DNA of 64,000 bases from Actinomycetota bacterium (GTDB taxonomy: Bacteria; Actinomycetota; Actinomycetes; Streptosporangiales; Streptosporangiaceae), in assembly GCA_027314515.1 (NCBI GenBank), contig DAHVAR010000160.1, forward strand, positions 1 to 64,000. Reading direction: 5' to 3'. Every line of letters begins with the position of its first letter. Position 1 is the stretch's first letter. This document shows positions 19,921 through 28,931 of the stretch, one piece after another. The notes beneath the pieces were generated by a model. That model saw nothing but the letters and a program-made list of their open reading frames with translations. It was not told the DNA's origin and did no database searches. The position numbers and the translations under genes were made by a program.

Positions 19921-21219
19921 ATGCTAACCGCGTTCATACGGGCGTTCCGGACGCCCGACTTGCGCAAGAAGCTGCTCTTCACGGTCTTCATCATCGCCGT
20001 GTTCCGGCTTGGCCAGCAGCTGCCGACCCCTGGCGTGTCCCAGACCGCGGTGCAGACCTGCCTTAACGTCGGCAAGAGCAGCAACGTCTTCCAGTTGCTG
20101 AACCTGTTCAGCGGCGGCGCCATCTCGAAGCTGACCGTGTTCGCGCTGGGCATCATGCCGTACATCACGGCCAGCATCATCTTGCAGTTGCTGGCGGTGG
20201 TCATCCCGCGGCTGGAGACTCTCCGCCAGGAGGGCCAGACCGGCCAGGCCAAGATCACCCAGTACACCCGGTACCTCACCGTGGGCCTGGCGATCCTGCA
20301 GTCGACCGGGATCATCGCGCTGGCGCGCTCGCACAACCTGATCCCGGGCTGCACCGCCAACCTGATCCCGAACCCGTCGGTGTTCACGATCGTCACGATG
20401 GTGATCATCATGACGGCCGGCACCTCCGTGATCATGTGGCTCGGCGAGCTGATCACCGACCGGGGCGTCGGCAACGGCATGTCGGTGGTCATCTTCACCC
20501 AGATCATCGCGGTCGTGCCCGGCCAGATGCAGCTGATCTACGAGACCAAGCACGCGTTCGTCTTCGCCCTCGTGCTGATCATGGGCGTGGCGGTCATCGC
20601 GTTCGTCGCGCTGATGGAGCAGGCTCAGCGGCGGATCCCGATTCAGTACGCCAAGCGGATGATCGGGCGCCGGATGTATGGCGGCACATCTACGTACATC
20701 CCGCTGAAGATCAATCAGGCCGGGGTCATCCCGGTTATCTTCGCCTCGTCGCTGCTGTACATCCCGCAGCTCGCGGCGCAGCTCTTCGGGCACAACGCCA
20801 CGACCGGCTGGGCGGGGTGGGTCAACGCGAACCTGGTGCTCAGCGACAAGCCCGCGTACGGGATCTCGTTCTTCGTGCTCATCGTGTTCTTTACGTACTT
20901 CTACGTGTCGATCACCTTCAACCCGACCGAGGTGGCAGACGGCATGAAGAAGAGCGGCGGGTTCATCCCCGGCATCAGGCCGGGCGGGCCGACAGCCGGA
21001 TACCTGAGCCACGTGCTCAGCCGGCTGACCGCGGCAGGCTCGCTGTACCTGGGCGTGGTCGCACTGATTCCGGTGGTCGCCATCGGGCTCCTTGCCGCGA
21101 CCGCGCAGTTCCCGCTCGGCGGCACCAGCATCCTGATCATGGTGGGCGTTGGCCTGGACACCGTGAAGCAGATCGAGAGCCAGCTGCAGCAGCGCAACTA
21201 TGAGGGCTTCCTGCGGTAG
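19921..21219 (+). CDS. secY: Preprotein translocase channel SecY
   Basis: SecY is the pore of the Sec protein-export channel in the cytoplasmic membrane, working with SecE, SecG and SecA. The 432-residue protein has ten hydrophobic segments and typical motifs: N-terminal [41 protein letters not shown] in the second helix and, in the C-terminal cytoplasmic loop, [18 protein letters not shown]. The stop overlaps the adk GTG by one base, so adk is coupled. Confidence 0.98.
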   Translation: MLTAFIRAFRTPDLRKKLLFTVFIIAVFRLGQQLPTPGVSQTAVQTCLNVGKSSNVFQLLNLFSGGAISKLTVFALGIMPYITASIILQLLAVVIPRLETLRQEGQTGQAKITQYTRYLTVGLAILQSTGIIALARSHNLIPGCTANLIPNPSVFTIVTMVIIMTAGTSVIMWLGELITDRGVGNGMSVVIFTQIIAVVPGQMQLIYETKHAFVFALVLIMGVAVIAFVALMEQAQRRIPIQYAKRMIGRRMYGGTSTYIPLKINQAGVIPVIFASSLLYIPQLAAQLFGHNATTGWAGWVNANLVLSDKPAYGISFFVLIVFFTYFYVSITFNPTEVADGMKKSGGFIPGIRPGGPTAGYLSHVLSRLTAAGSLYLGVVALIPVVAIGLLAATAQFPLGGTSILIMVGVGLDTVKQIESQLQQRNYEGFLR

Positions 21220-21872
21220 TGCGAGTCGTCCTCGTCGGGCCCCCCGGTGCGGGCAAGGGGACACAGGCCCAATTCATCGCCTCGCACCTGTCGATTCCGA
21301 AGATCTCGACAGGTGACATCTTCCGCTACAACGTCAGCGCCGGGACCGACCTTGGCCGCCAGGCGAAGGCCTTCATGGACCGCGGTGACCTGGTGCCGGA
21401 CGAGGTGACGATCGCGATGGTGGAGGCCAGGCTCGCCGAGGACGACACGCAGAACGGCTTTCTCCTCGACGGCTTCCCGCGCAACGTCCCGCAGGCCGAG
21501 ACGCTTCGCAAGCTGCTTGCTGACTGGGACACCAGGCTGGACATCGTGCTGGAACTCGTGGTCGACGACGACGAGGTGGTGCGCCGCCTGTCCGGCCGCC
21601 GGACCTGCCGGGTCTGCGGCCGGATCTGGCACGTGCTGTTCGAACCGCCCGCGCGGCCCGGCCGGTGTGACGATTGCGGCGGTGAGCTCTTCCAGCGTGA
21701 CGACGACCGTGAGCTGACGATCAGGCACCGCCTTGACGTCTACGCTGAGCAGACCAGGCCGCTGATCGCGTTCTACGCTGACGACGGCATCCTGCTCGGC
21801 ATCGACGCGACCGGCCCGGTCGAGGAGATCACCGCCCGGGCGATGGCGGCACTGCGCAGGTTCATCACCTGA
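21219..21872 (+). CDS. adk: Adenylate kinase, zinc-LID type
   Basis: Adk interconverts AMP and ATP with two ADP. The P-loop GPPGAGKGT (7-15), [15 protein letters not shown] and the LID domain are present in 217 residues. The LID has four cysteines, Cys130/Cys133 (CRVC) and Cys150/Cys153 (CDDC), the arrangement that binds structural zinc in many Gram-positive enzymes. Its GTG start overlaps the secY stop by one base. Confidence 0.97.
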   Translation: MRVVLVGPPGAGKGTQAQFIASHLSIPKISTGDIFRYNVSAGTDLGRQAKAFMDRGDLVPDEVTIAMVEARLAEDDTQNGFLLDGFPRNVPQAETLRKLLADWDTRLDIVLELVVDDDEVVRRLSGRRTCRVCGRIWHVLFEPPARPGRCDDCGGELFQRDDDRELTIRHRLDVYAEQTRPLIAFYADDGILLGIDATGPVEEITARAMAALRRFIT

Positions 21873-21940
21873 CGAGCCGCCGAGCGGCCAGGCCGACCGG
21901 GCCGACCGGGTAACGTGAGACTCAGGGCAGGGGAGGCGTT

Positions 21941-22891
21941 ATGCGGCCAAGACGGGGCGACCCGATCGAGGTGAAGTCACCGTCCCAGCTCGCTATCATG
22001 CGCGAAGCAGGACTGGTGACCGCGGCCGCGCTGCGCGCGGCTGCCGCCGCGGTCGAGCCCGGCATCAGCACGGCCGAACTCGACGCGATCGCGGCGCGGG
22101 AAATCTCCTCGGCCGGCGCCCTGCCCTCGTTCAAGGGTTACCACGGCTATCCAGCGACCATCTGCACGTCGGTGAACGACCAGATCGTGCACGGCATCCC
22201 GGACGCGGCCAAGGTGCTGGCGGCCGGCGACATCATCTCCATCGACTGCGGCGCGATCGTGGGCGGCTGGCACGGCGACTGCGCGCTGACGGTCAGCGTC
22301 GGGCCGCCTCAGGCTGCGGCCGCCGGCGGCCGGTACCCTCGAGACGAGCTGGACTCCCTGCTGCGTGCCTGCGAGCGGGCGCTCTGGCAGGGCCTGGCGC
22401 AGGCAGTGCCAGGCCGGCGCCTGACCGACATCTCGCACGCCGTGGAGCGGGCCGTCCGGGCGGCGGGCCGGTACGGGATAGTCCGCGAGTACACCGGTCA
22501 CGGCATCGGCAGCCAGATGCACATGGAGCCGGCGGTGCCTAACCACGGCCGGGCAGGCCGCGGCCCGGTGCTGGTGGCCGGGATGGCGCTGGCGATCGAG
22601 CCGATGCTGGTGCTCGGTGAGCCGTCGACCCGCAGGCTTGACGATGGCTGGACCGTGGTGACCGCGGATGGCAGCTGGGCCGCGCATTTCGAGCACACCG
22701 TCGCGATCACCGACGACGGACCCGTCGTACTGACGGCCGAGGATGGCGGCGCGGGCGGGTTCGCGGCGCTACGGCCAGGCAGCTGGGCAGGAAAGCCCGA
22801 GCCGGCGGGAGAGCCCGTGCTGGTCGGCCCGGAAGTGGCTGCGACGCGGCAGCATGTGTCCGATGCCCTGGAGGCGACCGATGGCATATGA
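21941..22891 (+). CDS. map: Type I methionine aminopeptidase with C-terminal extension
   Basis: Map removes the initiator methionine from nascent proteins. The five metal ligands are visible: Asp102 (SIDCG), Asp113 (WHGDC), His187 (TGHGIG), Glu220 (AIEPM) and Glu251 (HFEHT). At 316 residues it is about 50 longer than usual. The extra part follows TAEDGGAGGF and has no recognised motif; a short insert (PPQAAAAGGRYP) follows the Asp113 strand. ATG at 21941 follows GGGGAGG. It overlaps the DUF1707 gene by 11 bases. Confidence 0.96.
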   Translation: MRPRRGDPIEVKSPSQLAIMREAGLVTAAALRAAAAAVEPGISTAELDAIAAREISSAGALPSFKGYHGYPATICTSVNDQIVHGIPDAAKVLAAGDIISIDCGAIVGGWHGDCALTVSVGPPQAAAAGGRYPRDELDSLLRACERALWQGLAQAVPGRRLTDISHAVERAVRAAGRYGIVREYTGHGIGSQMHMEPAVPNHGRAGRGPVLVAGMALAIEPMLVLGEPSTRRLDDGWTVVTADGSWAAHFEHTVAITDDGPVVLTAEDGGAGGFAALRPGSWAGKPEPAGEPVLVGPEVAATRQHVSDALEATDGI

Positions 22892-23393
22892 CCCTAATAT
22901 CCGAACATCGGACGCCGACCGGGACCGGGCCGCATCCTTGCTACGGGAACATCTGACCGCTGGCCGGCTGTCGCCGGAGGAGTTCAATGAGCGGCTGGAC
23001 CGGGCGCTGGCCGCTAAGACCGTTGGCGAGATCGACGCGCTGCTCCAGGACTTGCCCGCCATCGACTTGTACCGGCTGCCGGACGCCGCGCTGACCCGCC
23101 AGCCGCGGGATAACCGGCCGCGCGGCCGCAGTCACCACGCCGCCTGGCGGGCGGCCTGGGGGACCTGGTTCACGGTCGTGCTGATCTGCTTCGTGGTCTG
23201 GGGACTGGCTGGCGGCGGTTACCCGTGGCCGCTGTGGGTAGCCGGGCCGTGGGGCGCGGTACTGGCCGGGAGCTGGGTCACTGCCGGCGCACTCCGCGGC
23301 GGGTCCAGCCGCGGTGGGCTCACCGAGGGCAGGAACCGTCAGCGCCGGCTGCCGCGAGGGGACGACGACTTGCCAGGGCGCCCCGGCCGCTAG
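22881..23393 (+). CDS. DUF1707 membrane protein
   Basis: The N-terminus (RTSDADRDRAASLLREHLTAGRLSPEEFNERL, about residues 8-40) is the DUF1707 domain common in actinobacteria. It continues with an Ala/Leu-rich helix ending LLQDLP. Two hydrophobic segments follow (about 95-112 and 117-135), then a basic tail. The 170-residue product is thus an inner-membrane protein with a cytoplasmic N-terminal domain of unknown role. The ATG lies inside the end of map, so it is probably translated by coupling. It is an accessory insertion between map and infA. Confidence 0.85.
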   Translation: MAYDPNIRTSDADRDRAASLLREHLTAGRLSPEEFNERLDRALAAKTVGEIDALLQDLPAIDLYRLPDAALTRQPRDNRPRGRSHHAAWRAAWGTWFTVVLICFVVWGLAGGGYPWPLWVAGPWGAVLAGSWVTAGALRGGSSRGGLTEGRNRQRRLPRGDDDLPGRPGR

Positions 23394-23829
23394 CTAGCGC
23401 AGGCCGCTTGCGCCGACCGGAATGACCGGGCCTGCCTGCTGGTCACACCTGTCGACCTGCGTTCGCAGGCCCGGGTTCGCGTTGGGCGCTGAGCTGAAGT
23501 AGACTGGCCGACGGCCCATTAGCTGCTGCTGTCGGCGCGCCGACCCACGGTCGTTTTCCTGACGTCAGCCAGCCGGGCCGTCCGTACCTGGCACAGTACT
23601 TATGGCACAAGTACTTATGCTGCGCGGTGCATACGCCTACATGGTGCATATGCCGATGCAGTGTGCGTAAGCTCCTGCGCGGGACGCCACAGCCATCCGA
23701 ACCCGGCCGGGAGCGGACGGCTGGGCCCGGGCAGTACCGGGCCCAGGGCATGCGGATGCGGATCAGTCAGACTAACAGCGGCCAGCTTGCGAGCACGCTG
23801 GCCGCGGCAAGCAGCGAAGCGCGGAGGGC
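23394..23829 (+). promoter_or_regulatory. infA upstream region with direct repeats
   Basis: This 436-base gap holds no gene I can support. A TAGACT hexamer at 23500-23505 with TTCGCG 18 bases upstream (23476-23481) may be a promoter. At 23595-23619 AGTACTTATG occurs twice with a 15-base period, and just downstream GGTGCATA occurs twice (near 23627 and 23643). The repeat block is AT-rich against the background and could be an operator for the infA-rpmJ-rpsM unit. Confidence 0.4.
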
Positions 23830-24051
23830 ATGGCCAAGAAAGACGGCGCCATCGAGATAGAGGGAACGGTCGTGGAGTCGCTCCCGAACGCCTTTTTCAG
23901 GGTGGAGCTGGACAACGGGCATAAGGTCCTGGCCCACATCAGCGGGAAGATGCGGATGCACTACATCCGGATCCTGCCCGATGACCGGGTCGTCGTCGAG
24001 CTGAGTCCTTACGACCTCAGTCGTGGGCGGATTGTCTACCGGTACAAGTAA
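23830..24051 (+). CDS. infA: Translation initiation factor IF-1
   Basis: IF-1 (73 residues, standard) occupies the ribosomal A site during initiation. The OB-fold sequence [27 protein letters not shown] through RGRIVYRYK is typical. The ATG follows GCGGAGGGC. It begins the unit that continues with rpmJ, rpsM, rpsK, rpsD and rpoA. Confidence 0.97.
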   Translation: MAKKDGAIEIEGTVVESLPNAFFRVELDNGHKVLAHISGKMRMHYIRILPDDRVVVELSPYDLSRGRIVYRYK

Positions 24052-24109
24052 AAACTAGCGAGGCGCATACCGTCCCAGGGTCGGCGGCGCCGCAGGAGAG
24101 ACCAGGCAA

Positions 24110-24223
24110 ATGAAGGTCAAGCCGAGTGTGAAGAAGATCTGCAGCAAGTGCAGGATCATCCGCAGGCATGGCCGGGTTATGGTCATCTGCTCTGATCCGC
24201 GGCACAAGCAGCGTCAGGGCTGA
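24110..24223 (+). CDS. rpmJ: Ribosomal protein L36, zinc-binding type
   Basis: This 37-residue protein reads [20 protein letters not shown] and continues to HKQRQG. It carries Cys11, Cys14, Cys27 and His32, the zinc-ribbon ligands of the C+ form of L36. The ATG follows AGGAGAGACCAGGCAA. Its position between infA and rpsM is the usual one. A 191-base gap without recognised genes follows. Confidence 0.95.
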   Translation: MKVKPSVKKICSKCRIIRRHGRVMVICSDPRHKQRQG

Positions 24224-24414
24224 GACAGCGCCCGGGCACCTGTGGCTGGGCCCGCCTGCACGCGAGCCCAGACAACTGAACCAAGCACGCACCGCGATCC
24301 GCGGTCGGCCGGGCCGGCTGCGGAACACCTCCGGGGGAGGCCGGGGCCGCGTCCGGGCAGGGACGCGGGGCGGTGTGCAGGACCTCCGCTGAATGAGAAG
24401 GAGAACTGCCCGCG

Positions 24415-24795
24415 ATGGCACGCCTCGTCGGCGTCGACCTCCCGCGCGACAAGCGCCTTGAGGTCGCACTTACCTATATCTACGGCCTCGGCCGCACCAG
24501 GGCATTCGAGACGCTGGCCGGGACCGGCGTCAGCGGCGACACCAGAGTGCACCAGCTGAGCGATGAGGACATCATCAGGCTCCGCGACTGGATCGAGGCC
24601 AACTACAAGGTCGAGGGCGACCTGCGCCGCGAGGTGCAGGCCGACATTCGGCGCAAGATCGAGATCGGCTGCTATCAGGGCATCCGGCATCGCCGCGGCC
24701 TCCCGGTCCACGGTCAGCGCACGCAGACCAACGCCCGGACTCGTAAGGGCAAGAAGAAGACAGTGGCCGGCAAGAAGAAGGCCGGCAAGAAGTAG
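24415..24795 (+). CDS. rpsM: Ribosomal protein S13
   Basis: S13 (126 residues) lies in the 30S head and contacts P-site tRNA and intersubunit bridges. Diagnostic segments are [24 protein letters not shown] and the C-terminal [22 protein letters not shown], followed by a Lys-rich tail. The ATG follows GAGAAGGAGAACTGCCCGCG. Confidence 0.97.
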   Translation: MARLVGVDLPRDKRLEVALTYIYGLGRTRAFETLAGTGVSGDTRVHQLSDEDIIRLRDWIEANYKVEGDLRREVQADIRRKIEIGCYQGIRHRRGLPVHGQRTQTNARTRKGKKKTVAGKKKAGKK

Positions 24796-24882
24796 TCCGT
24801 CGCGACGGGCCCGTGCCGCGCACAGCCGCGGGCCGGGCCCGGTGCGGCTGGTCCGATCACCTCCGCATGTTAGAGGAGCAGA

Positions 24883-25284
24883 ATGCCTCCCAAGAGCCGT
24901 ACCGGCGTCAAGAAGGTCCGCCGGAAGGAACGCAAGAACATCGCGCATGGCCATGCGCACATCAAGAGCACTTTCAACAACACGATCGTGTCGATCACCG
25001 ACCCCGGTGGCAGCGTGATCTCCTGGGCGTCGTCAGGCCAGGTCGGTTTCAAGGGCTCGAGGAAGTCGACGCCCTTTGCCGCTCAGATGGCCGCCGAGGC
25101 CGCCGCTCGCCGGGCTATGGAGCATGGCATGCGCAAGGTGGACGTGTTCGTGAAGGGCCCTGGCTCGGGGCGCGAGACCGCGATCAGGTCGCTGCAGGCG
25201 ACCGGCCTCGAAGTCGGGTCCATTCAGGACGTCACCCCGGTTCCGCATAACGGCTGCCGTCCGCCTAAGCGGCGCAGGGTCTGA
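24883..25284 (+). CDS. rpsK: Ribosomal protein S11
   Basis: S11 (133 residues) is on the 30S platform at the Shine-Dalgarno duplex site. The sequence [23 protein letters not shown] and the C-terminal [17 protein letters not shown] are characteristic. The ATG follows AGAGGAGCAG. The gene lies 87 bases after rpsM and 13 before rpsD. Confidence 0.97.
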   Translation: MPPKSRTGVKKVRRKERKNIAHGHAHIKSTFNNTIVSITDPGGSVISWASSGQVGFKGSRKSTPFAAQMAAEAAARRAMEHGMRKVDVFVKGPGSGRETAIRSLQATGLEVGSIQDVTPVPHNGCRPPKRRRV

Positions 25285-25297
25285 GGAGTAAGCACAG

Positions 25298-25924
25298 ATG
25301 GCTCGATACACCGGTGCGGACTGCAAGCGCTGCCGCCGCGAGAAGACCAAGCTGTTCCTGAAAGGCGCGAAGTGCGACGGGCCGAAGTGCCCGATCGAGA
25401 TCCGGCCATACCCGCCGGGTGAGCACGGCCGCAACAGGCCTAAGGAAAGCGAGTACCTGCTCCAGGTCAGGGAGAAGCAAAAGGCCCGCCGCATTTACGG
25501 CGTGCTGGAGAAGCAGTTCGCCAACTACTACGAGGAGGCCGCCCGCAGGCGCGGCATGACCGGCGAAACGCTGCTGCAGATCCTCGAGACTAGGCTGGAC
25601 AACATCGTCTACCGGGCTGGCTTCGCCAAGAGCCGGGACATGGCCCGCCAGCTGGTGAGTCATGGGCACGTCGTGGTGAACGGCAAGAAGGTGGACATCC
25701 CGTCGTACCGGGTCAGCGAGAGCGACATCGTGGAGATCACGCCGAAGTCGCAGAACCTGACGCCATTCCTGGTGGCGAAGGCCGAGGCGGGCGACCGCAC
25801 GCCGCCCGCCTGGATTGAGGTGATACCGGACAAGATGCGGGTCCTGGTGCACACTCTTCCGGTGCGCGCCCAGATCGACACCACGGTCCAGGAACAGCTG
25901 ATCGTCGAGTACTACTCGAAGTAA
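25298..25924 (+). CDS. rpsD: Ribosomal protein S4, zinc-binding type
   Basis: S4 initiates 30S assembly and flanks the mRNA entry tunnel. The 208-residue protein is the C+ form: Cys9, Cys12, Cys26 and Cys31 in the N-terminal ARYTGADCKRCRREKTKLF region bind zinc. The S4 RNA-binding domain (LDNIVYRAGFAKSRDMARQL, VNGKKVDIPSYRV) follows. In E. coli S4 represses the alpha operon. ATG is 13 bases after rpsK. Confidence 0.97.
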   Translation: MARYTGADCKRCRREKTKLFLKGAKCDGPKCPIEIRPYPPGEHGRNRPKESEYLLQVREKQKARRIYGVLEKQFANYYEEAARRRGMTGETLLQILETRLDNIVYRAGFAKSRDMARQLVSHGHVVVNGKKVDIPSYRVSESDIVEITPKSQNLTPFLVAKAEAGDRTPPAWIEVIPDKMRVLVHTLPVRAQIDTTVQEQLIVEYYSK

Positions 25925-26055
25925 CCGACCGCCGGGCCGAAGCCACGGCCTGACGGTGATGCGCAGGCGTGACCTGCGGAGGAAGACCCGTCGGCGGCCA
26001 TCCGCCGGCGGCTGGCGCGACTGTCATATAGCGGGCAGCGTGGAAAGGAATAGCA

Positions 26056-27072
26056 ATGCTCATCGCACAGCGCCCCGGCCTTGCCGAGGAACAGGTAAAC
26101 GACTTCCGCTCCCGGTTCGTCATCGAGCCGCTTGAGCCGGGCTTCGGCTACACGATCGGGAACTCACTGCGCCGTACCCTGCTGTCGTCGATCCCCGGAG
26201 CCGCTGTCACCAGCATCCGGATCGAGGGCGTGCTGCACGAGTTCACCACGATTCCGGGCGTCACCGAGGACGTCACTGACATCATCCTGAATCTGAAGAA
26301 CCTGGTCGTCTCGTCCGAGCACGACGAGCCGATGCACATGTACCTGCGCAAGCAGGGCCCTGGCCCGGTGACCGCGGCGGACATCGCTCCGCCGGCCGGT
26401 CTCGAGGTGCACAACCCCGAGCTGCACATCGCCACCCTCAACAGCAAGGGCAAGCTCGAGATGGAGCTGACGGTCGAGCGTGGCCGCGGTTACGTCTCCG
26501 CAGCGCAGAACAAGCAGCCGGGTCAGGAGATCGGCCGCATCCCGATCGACTCCATCTACTCCCCGGTGCTGCGGGTTACTTACAAGGTCGAGGCGACCCG
26601 CGTCGAGCAGCGCACGGACTTCGACAAGCTGATCCTGGATATCGAAACCAAGCAGTGCCTGCGGCCGCGAGACGCGGTCGCGAGCGCCGGCAAGACGCTC
26701 GTCGAACTGTTCGGTCTCGCCAGGGAACTGAACCTGGACGCGGAAGGCATCGACATCGGCCCGTCGCCGACGGACGCCGCGCTCGCTGCCGACCTGGCGC
26801 TGCTGATCGAGGAGCTCAACCTCACGGTCCGCTCGTACAACTGCCTCAAGCGCGAGGGCATTCACACGGTGGGCGAGCTCGTCGCCCGCAGCGAGCAGGA
26901 CCTGCTGGACATCCGCAACTTCGGCGCCAAGTCGATCGAGGAAGTCAAGCAGAAGCTGACCGATATGGGCCTCGCCCTGAAGGACTCCCCGCCCGGGTTT
27001 GACCCGGGCTCGGCGGCCGACAGCTACGGGGCTGACGACGAGGACGATTACGTCGAGACCGAGCAATACTGA
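26056..27072 (+). CDS. rpoA: RNA polymerase alpha subunit
   Basis: Alpha dimerises to nucleate RNA polymerase assembly and its C-terminal domain binds UP elements and activators. The N-terminal domain ([23 protein letters not shown]) runs to about residue 230. The C-terminal domain (about 245-315) holds [20 protein letters not shown] and [16 protein letters not shown]. Length 338 is normal. An AAAGGAATAGCA site precedes the ATG. The stop codon lies inside a strong hairpin. Confidence 0.98.
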   Translation: MLIAQRPGLAEEQVNDFRSRFVIEPLEPGFGYTIGNSLRRTLLSSIPGAAVTSIRIEGVLHEFTTIPGVTEDVTDIILNLKNLVVSSEHDEPMHMYLRKQGPGPVTAADIAPPAGLEVHNPELHIATLNSKGKLEMELTVERGRGYVSAAQNKQPGQEIGRIPIDSIYSPVLRVTYKVEATRVEQRTDFDKLILDIETKQCLRPRDAVASAGKTLVELFGLARELNLDAEGIDIGPSPTDAALAADLALLIEELNLTVRSYNCLKREGIHTVGELVARSEQDLLDIRNFGAKSIEEVKQKLTDMGLALKDSPPGFDPGSAADSYGADDEDDYVETEQY

Positions 27073-27092
27073 CAGGCAACCGCCTGTCAGTA
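27067..27092 (+). terminator. Hairpin over the rpoA stop codon
   Basis: TACTGACAGGC (27067-27077) pairs perfectly with GCCTGTCAGTA (27082-27092) around the loop AACC, an 11-bp stem that includes the rpoA stop codon. Downstream, GTAAGCCAG occurs twice within 25 bases. It may reduce read-through from rpoA into rplQ or stabilise the rpoA mRNA end. Confidence 0.55.
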
Positions 27093-27173
27093 CCCTGCCG
27101 TAAGCCAGCACTTACGTAAGCCAGTAGCGATGCCCAGTAGTCATGCACAGTACCGAACCGGGAGAATCCTTCG

Positions 27174-27863
27174 ATGCCCACGCCCACTAAGGGCCACCGA
27201 CTCGGCGGCAGCCCTGCCCATCAGCGGCACATGATGGCCAACCTGGCCACCGCGCTGTTCGAGCATGGCAAGATCACAACGACCGAGGCCAGGGCGCGCA
27301 GGCTGCGGCCGCTGGCAGAACGGCTGATCACCTTCGCGAAGCGGGGCGACCTGCACGCGCGACGCCAGGTGCTCACGGTCATGACGGACAAGAGCGTGGT
27401 CCACACGCTGTTCGCCGAGATCGGGCCGAGCTTCGCCAGCCGCGACGGCGGCTACACCCGGATCACCAAGGTGGGGCCGCGTAAGGGCGACAACGCCGCG
27501 CTGGCGGTCATCGAGCTGGTGCGCGAGGAGGCGGAGCAGCGAACGCGCCGCCGCCGCGCGCGCCGGGCGCCGGCCGCCGCCACCACCGTGGCGCGACCCG
27601 GTGGCGGCCAGGCCGCGGAGACGGCCGAGGCTACGACCGAGATGGCCGCAGCCGAGACGGCCGCAGCCGAGGCAACCGAGGCGGACACGGCGGGAGCGGC
27701 TGCACCCGGTCCGGACCAGACCGGGGCCGATCAGGTCGGCGGGGCCTGGGCAGACTCAGCCGCCGAGGCCGAGGTCAGTGCGGAAGCGGAGGCTGAGGCG
27801 GCGGGCGCGGAGCCCGCTGATCAGGAGCCGGGCGCCGGAGACGAGCAGGCGGCCGACGAATAG
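27174..27863 (+). CDS. rplQ: Ribosomal protein L17 with acidic C-terminal tail
   Basis: L17 lies near the tunnel exit. The core ([20 protein letters not shown] to [18 protein letters not shown]) covers about residues 1-125. Another 104 residues of Ala/Glu/Thr-rich sequence ([17 protein letters not shown] and similar) follow, low in aromatic residues and probably disordered and acidic. Longer L17 tails are known in actinobacteria. The ATG follows GGGAGAATCCTTCG. The tail overlaps the likely start of truA. Confidence 0.95.
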   Translation: MPTPTKGHRLGGSPAHQRHMMANLATALFEHGKITTTEARARRLRPLAERLITFAKRGDLHARRQVLTVMTDKSVVHTLFAEIGPSFASRDGGYTRITKVGPRKGDNAALAVIELVREEAEQRTRRRRARRAPAAATTVARPGGGQAAETAEATTEMAAAETAAAEATEADTAGAAAPGPDQTGADQVGGAWADSAAEAEVSAEAEAEAAGAEPADQEPGAGDEQAADE

Positions 27864-28839
27864 CGAGGCAGCAAAGAGCGAGCCCGGCCAGGAAGCCCTG
27901 GCCGGGCTCGACTGCGCTGGGTGCACTGGCGGGGGCGAGCGCGCGCCACAAACCGCTGCCGGGCACGTCTGCGCTGGGTGCACTGGCGGGGGCGAGCGTG
28001 CGCCGGACATTCCCGCCGGGCCCGATTCGATCAGGCTCAGGCTCGACCTGCGCTACGACGGCTCGGCCTTCCGCGGCTGGGCAACCCAGCCCGGCCAGCC
28101 CACCGTCCAGCAGACTGTCGAGGAAGCGCTCAACCGGGTTCTGCGGCTTAGCCACGGTCCGTCCCTGACGGTCGCGGGCCGGACCGATGCCGGCGTGCAT
28201 GCGCGCGGTCAGGTCGCGCACGCCGACGTCCCCGCCGAGAACTGGACGGCCGCCGCCGGATCGGTGGCGCGAAGGCTGGCCCGGCTGCTGCCGCTGTCGG
28301 TCCGGGTCACCGCGATCGGCCCGGCACCCGCTGGTTTCGACGCCCGGTACTCCGCCCTCTGGCGGCGCTACTCCTACCGGGTGTGCGATGACCCCGCGAT
28401 GGCGGACCCGCTGCGCCGCCATGACACCCTCTGGTATCCCAGCCGGCTTGACATCGACCGGGTGAACGAGGCGGCCAAGGCCTGCCTCGGCGAGCACGAC
28501 TTTGCCGCGTTCTGCCGTAGCCGACCGGGAGCAACCACCATCCGCGAACTCCGGCGGCTTATCTGGGTCAGGGCCGAACCGGGGGTGGCCGTCGCGACCG
28601 TGATCGCTGATGCCTTCTGCCACAACATGGTCCGTGCGCTGGCCGGCGCATTGCTGCAGGTCGGCGACGGCAGCAAGGCCGTCGAGTGGCCGGGCCAGCT
28701 GCTAGCGGCCCGGCGGCGTGATCCGGCTGCCAGGGTGGCGCCGCCGCACCCGCTGTGCCTGGAGGAAGTTGGCTATCCCGAACCGGCAGCCATGGCGGGC
28801 CAGGCGGCAGCGGCTCGGCGCCTCCGAACGCTGGGCTGA
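27778..28839 (+). CDS. truA: tRNA pseudouridine synthase A, start uncertain
   Basis: TruA converts U38-U40 in the tRNA anticodon arm to pseudouridine. The catalytic core is clear: [37 protein letters not shown] with the catalytic Asp, RYSYRV and [13 protein letters not shown]. The conserved part begins near 28030, but no ATG, GTG or TTG lies in frame between 27781 and that point. The GTG at 27778, with GAGG just upstream, is the nearest usual start; it overlaps rplQ by 86 bases and adds an 84-residue N-terminus. CTG 27898, ATT 28009 or ATC 28030 are alternatives. The extra N-terminus contains [12 protein letters not shown] twice, 19 codons apart. Confidence 0.85.
   Translation: MRKRRLRRRARSPLIRSRAPETSRRPTNSEAAKSEPGQEALAGLDCAGCTGGGERAPQTAAGHVCAGCTGGGERAPDIPAGPDSIRLRLDLRYDGSAFRGWATQPGQPTVQQTVEEALNRVLRLSHGPSLTVAGRTDAGVHARGQVAHADVPAENWTAAAGSVARRLARLLPLSVRVTAIGPAPAGFDARYSALWRRYSYRVCDDPAMADPLRRHDTLWYPSRLDIDRVNEAAKACLGEHDFAAFCRSRPGATTIRELRRLIWVRAEPGVAVATVIADAFCHNMVRALAGALLQVGDGSKAVEWPGQLLAARRRDPAARVAPPHPLCLEEVGYPEPAAMAGQAAAARRLRTLG
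27913..28004 (+). repeat. In-frame 35-bp duplication before the truA core
   Basis: The 35 bases at 27913-27947 recur at 27970-28004 with one difference. The 57-base offset is 19 codons, so both copies read [12 protein letters not shown] in the truA frame. The segment lies between the rplQ stop and the conserved TruA domain. Confidence 0.85.
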
Positions 28840-28931
28840 GTTGCCCGGAACGGGCTGGCCTGGCGGTTCCCGAAGTCAGGAAGCGGCGTTCCCGGTCGGA
28901 TTTTGGTCTTTATCGGTCTGCGCGGGAACCG

